Part shown: positions 21,484 to 23,037 of the stretch, piece by piece
How positions within the stretch are numbered: the stretch's first letter is position 1
Layout of the letters: the number at the start of each line of letters is the position of its first letter
Assembly: GCA_902495085.1 (NCBI GenBank)
Contig: CABUWA010000013.1
Location: forward strand, 1 to 23,037
Direction: 5' to 3'
DNA length: 23,037 bases
From: an uncultured Collinsella sp.
GTDB taxonomy: Bacteria; Actinomycetota; Coriobacteriia; Coriobacteriales; Coriobacteriaceae
Notes under the pieces: model-generated
The model's input: only the letters and a program-made list of their open reading frames with translations
The model's database searches: none
What the model was told of the DNA's origin: nothing
Program-made: the position numbers and the translations under genes

Positions 21484-22200
21484 ATGCTGCGTGCGATGAT
21501 TGTGGATGATGAGGCGCCGGCTCGCTCGGAGCTTCGCTTCCTGCTCGAGCAAACGGGCAAGATCGGCACGATCACGGAGGCGTCGAGCGTCCGCTCCGCC
21601 ATCGAGATGCTTATGGAAAGTCGCGTGGATGTCGTGTTTCTCGATATCTCGATGCCCGGTGCCTCGGGCCTGCAACTTGCCGAGGCGCTGCATAAGCTCA
21701 AAAATCCGCCGGCGATCGTGTTTGTGACTGCGTATAGTGACCATGCGGTCGAGGCATTCGACGTGGATGCCGTCGATTATCTGATGAAGCCGGTCGAGGA
21801 AGCTCGCTTGGATCGCGCGATCGAGAAGGTCATGCAACGCACCAAGCCGGTTACGGACAGCAAGGTGACCATCGAGCGTATCCCGGTGGAAAAGGGCGGC
21901 CGCAAGGTGCTCATTCCCGTGGACGACATTCGCTTTATCATGGCCAAGGACGATTACTCCTGCATCTATACCGTCGATGATCGCTTTTTGTCGACGACCT
22001 CGCTGGCGCAGTTTGAGGCCAAGCTCTGCGACTTTGGCTTCTTCCGTGTTCACCGCCGCTATATCGTCAACTTGGCGTGCGTCACGGATGTGGAGACGGT
22101 GCCCTCGGGCGCCATCCAGCTGGGCATTACGGGCGTCGACGAACGCGTGCCGGTTTCGCGCCGCCGCGTCGTGCCGCTCAAGAAGGCTCTGAGTCTCTAG
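21484..22200 (+). CDS. LytTR-family response regulator
   Basis: The 238-residue protein has a CheY-like receiver (about 1-120) with the acidic pair in MIVDDEAPAR, phospho-acceptor Asp54 in VVFLDISMPG, the Thr/Ser of VFVTAYSDHA and Lys in DYLMKPVEEA. A LytTR DNA-binding domain follows (about 133-238) with the family motif FFRVHRRYIVNL. LytTR proteins bind pairs of direct repeats at promoters of cell-surface, virulence or transport genes. I start at ATG 21484, with AAAGG 10 bp upstream; a TTG at 21463 would add seven residues. It pairs with the LytS-type kinase just upstream; a bulged hairpin (21421-21458) lies between the two genes. Confidence 0.93.
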   Translation: MLRAMIVDDEAPARSELRFLLEQTGKIGTITEASSVRSAIEMLMESRVDVVFLDISMPGASGLQLAEALHKLKNPPAIVFVTAYSDHAVEAFDVDAVDYLMKPVEEARLDRAIEKVMQRTKPVTDSKVTIERIPVEKGGRKVLIPVDDIRFIMAKDDYSCIYTVDDRFLSTTSLAQFEAKLCDFGFFRVHRRYIVNLACVTDVETVPSGAIQLGITGVDERVPVSRRRVVPLKKALSL

Positions 22201-22206
22201 CACACT

Positions 22207-22256
22207 GGCCCCGCAGCCCTGTAGACCCATCGTCTGCGGAGCCGTGGGGCCTTTTT
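22207..22256 (+). terminator. Terminator after the LytTR regulator
   Basis: GGCCCC (22207-22212) pairs with GGGGCC (22246-22251), with an inner CGCAG/CTGCG pairing, followed by TTTTT. It begins 6 bp past the regulator's stop codon. Confidence 0.8.
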
Positions 22257-22295
22257 GTATGTATCTGCCGAATCGTTTTTTGCGGAAGGGATCCC

Positions 22296-22763
22296 ATGAA
22301 CAGTGCAAGCGCCAAGCGTATCGACATCATCTCGGACACCCACGGCTATTTATCGCCTGCGCTCTTGGATGAGCTTGAGGGTGCAGACCTGATCATCCAC
22401 GCCGGCGACCTCACGTCAGAGATAGACTACGAGCACCTATGCACCATCGCCCCCGTGCGGGCCGTACTGGGCAACAACGATTACTACCGCGACTACGGCC
22501 CCGATGTGGACCGTCTTGCGCTCTTTACCTACGAAGGCCTTAAATTCGCCGTAGCCCACTACCGCGAAGACCTTCCGGTGGGATCCGTAGACGTAGCCAT
22601 CAACGGCCACACCCACGTAACCAAAGAAGCCCAAGTGGGCCGTTGCTTAGTCCTCAACCCGGGCAGCGCCAGCTACCCCAGAGGCACCCGAGGCCCCACC
22701 ATGGCCAGAATGCTAGTAAAAGACGGCAAGATCCTAAGCACCAAGTTTATTGACCTAGACTAA
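22296..22763 (+). CDS. YfcE-type metallophosphoesterase
   Basis: The 155-residue cytoplasmic protein has all binuclear metal motifs of the YfcE/MJ0936 phosphodiesterase group: SDTHG (Asp14, His16), HAGDLTS (Asp38), LGNND (Asn60), His88 in AHYRED, and NGHTH (His105, His107), ending with NPGSAS. Family members hydrolyse simple phosphodiesters with manganese; the natural substrate is unknown. GGAAGGG lies 5 bp before the ATG at 22296. A frame open from 22077 overlaps the regulator and the terminator and is not the true start. The last third uses rarer codons such as AGA, CTA and GTA than the rest of the window. Confidence 0.92.
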   Translation: MNSASAKRIDIISDTHGYLSPALLDELEGADLIIHAGDLTSEIDYEHLCTIAPVRAVLGNNDYYRDYGPDVDRLALFTYEGLKFAVAHYREDLPVGSVDVAINGHTHVTKEAQVGRCLVLNPGSASYPRGTRGPTMARMLVKDGKILSTKFIDLD

Positions 22764-22770
22764 CCGCAAC

Positions 22771-22805
22771 AAAAACGGGGGATGCACAACGCATCTCCCG
22801 TTTTT
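22771..22805. terminator. Bidirectional terminator after the phosphoesterase
   Basis: AAAAACGGGGGATGC (22771-22785) and GCATCTCCCGTTTTT (22791-22805) pair over 15 bp with one G-U and a 5-base loop. The A run before and the T run after let it work on both strands. Confidence 0.9.
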
Positions 22806-22948
22806 CTTTGAGCCAAAGTAAGAAGTTCAACAAGATCCATCAGACCAACCCCGCCGAGGAGCACGCGGGCTAGCCGCGCAGCGGCGCACGCCCGCAAAAC
22901 TGGTTGAATAATGTGACGGCAGGGAGGGTCTCCGGGGCTGAGGGCGGG

Positions 22949-23037
22949 GGTTAAGTTTGTCGCGAGTTCCGCACGCAAAGGAAAGCACTTAATGTGCTTT
23001 CCGTCTTGCGCAGGACTGTAGAGCAGCAAACTTAACC
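22949..23037. repeat. Nested inverted repeat at the window edge
   Basis: Outer arms GGTTAAGTTTG (22949-22959) and CAAACTTAACC (23027-23037) are perfect over 11 bp. Inside, GGAAAGCAC (22980-22988) and GTGCTTTCC (22994-23002) form a perfect 9-bp hairpin with a 5-base loop. The 89-bp unit resembles a small REP/MITE-like element and shares GGAAAGC arm ends with the hairpin at 6525-6574. It may continue beyond the window. The region 22806-22948 shows no gene; a minus-strand open frame across it is compositional. Confidence 0.7.

Noticed and set aside
22077..22295. N-terminal extension of the metallophosphoesterase
   Set aside because: It overlaps the LytTR gene and its terminator; the ATG at 22296 has a good ribosome binding site and gives the normal family length.
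22760..23029. 89-codon minus-strand open frame at the window end
   Set aside because: It spans a bidirectional terminator and an inverted repeat; the sequence contains LTPALSPGDPP, a type often seen in spurious repeat-derived frames.

Overview
The window reads as a high-G+C chromosomal segment of an anaerobic, gut-type actinobacterium, most likely a Collinsella-like member of the Coriobacteriia. This rests on gene content (fermentative arginine-type catabolism, beta-glucoside PTS, LytTR signalling), codon use, and short palindromic repeats carrying TTGGGGACGTTCC-type arms, which I associate with that group from memory. No database search was possible. No rRNA, tRNA, CRISPR array, transposase or phage gene was seen.

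Layout. (1) 1-305: 3' end of a carbamate kinase gene (arcC), then a terminator and a nested palindromic repeat. (2) 739-6235, plus strand: a complete beta-glucoside module, with a LicR/BglG-type PRD regulator, Lac-family PTS EIIA, EIIB and EIIC, and a GH1 6-phospho-beta-glucosidase. A near-identical terminator and repeat occur on both sides, so the module looks like a discrete cassette. (3) 6689-7819, minus: a membrane-anchored C39-like cysteine peptidase domain protein with a long Arg/Ser-rich N-terminus. (4) 8017-16108, minus: a PucR-type regulator, an ornithine-carbamoyltransferase-family enzyme, a YfcC-family permease, a compact arginine-deiminase-like hydrolase, a D-2-hydroxyacid dehydrogenase and a second YfcC-family permease. 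(5) 16407-18712, plus: a zinc-phospholipase-C-like protein and a UMF1/Atg22-type MFS transporter. (6) 18884-22200, plus: a glycosyltransferase that overlaps a LytS-type histidine kinase by 4 bp, followed by a LytTR response regulator. (7) 22296-22763: a YfcE-type metallophosphoesterase, a terminator, and a second type of nested inverted repeat at the window edge.

How the genes work together. The PTS module would import and phosphorylate a beta-glucoside and hydrolyse the 6-phosphate product, under a regulator that senses PTS phosphorylation. The minus-strand cluster looks like an arginine deiminase (ADI) pathway: guanidino compound to ureido compound to carbamoyl phosphate, with carbamate kinase making ATP and permeases exchanging substrate and product. 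It departs from the textbook pathway in three ways. The deiminase lacks the helical insertion of classical ADI. The carbamoyltransferase has Asn and Ala where the ornithine-binding loop normally has Asp and Ser. A 2-hydroxyacid dehydrogenase is placed in the cluster. Together these suggest, as inference only, that the substrate may not be ordinary arginine/ornithine but a relative lacking the alpha-amino group. This is the best candidate in the window for an undescribed system.
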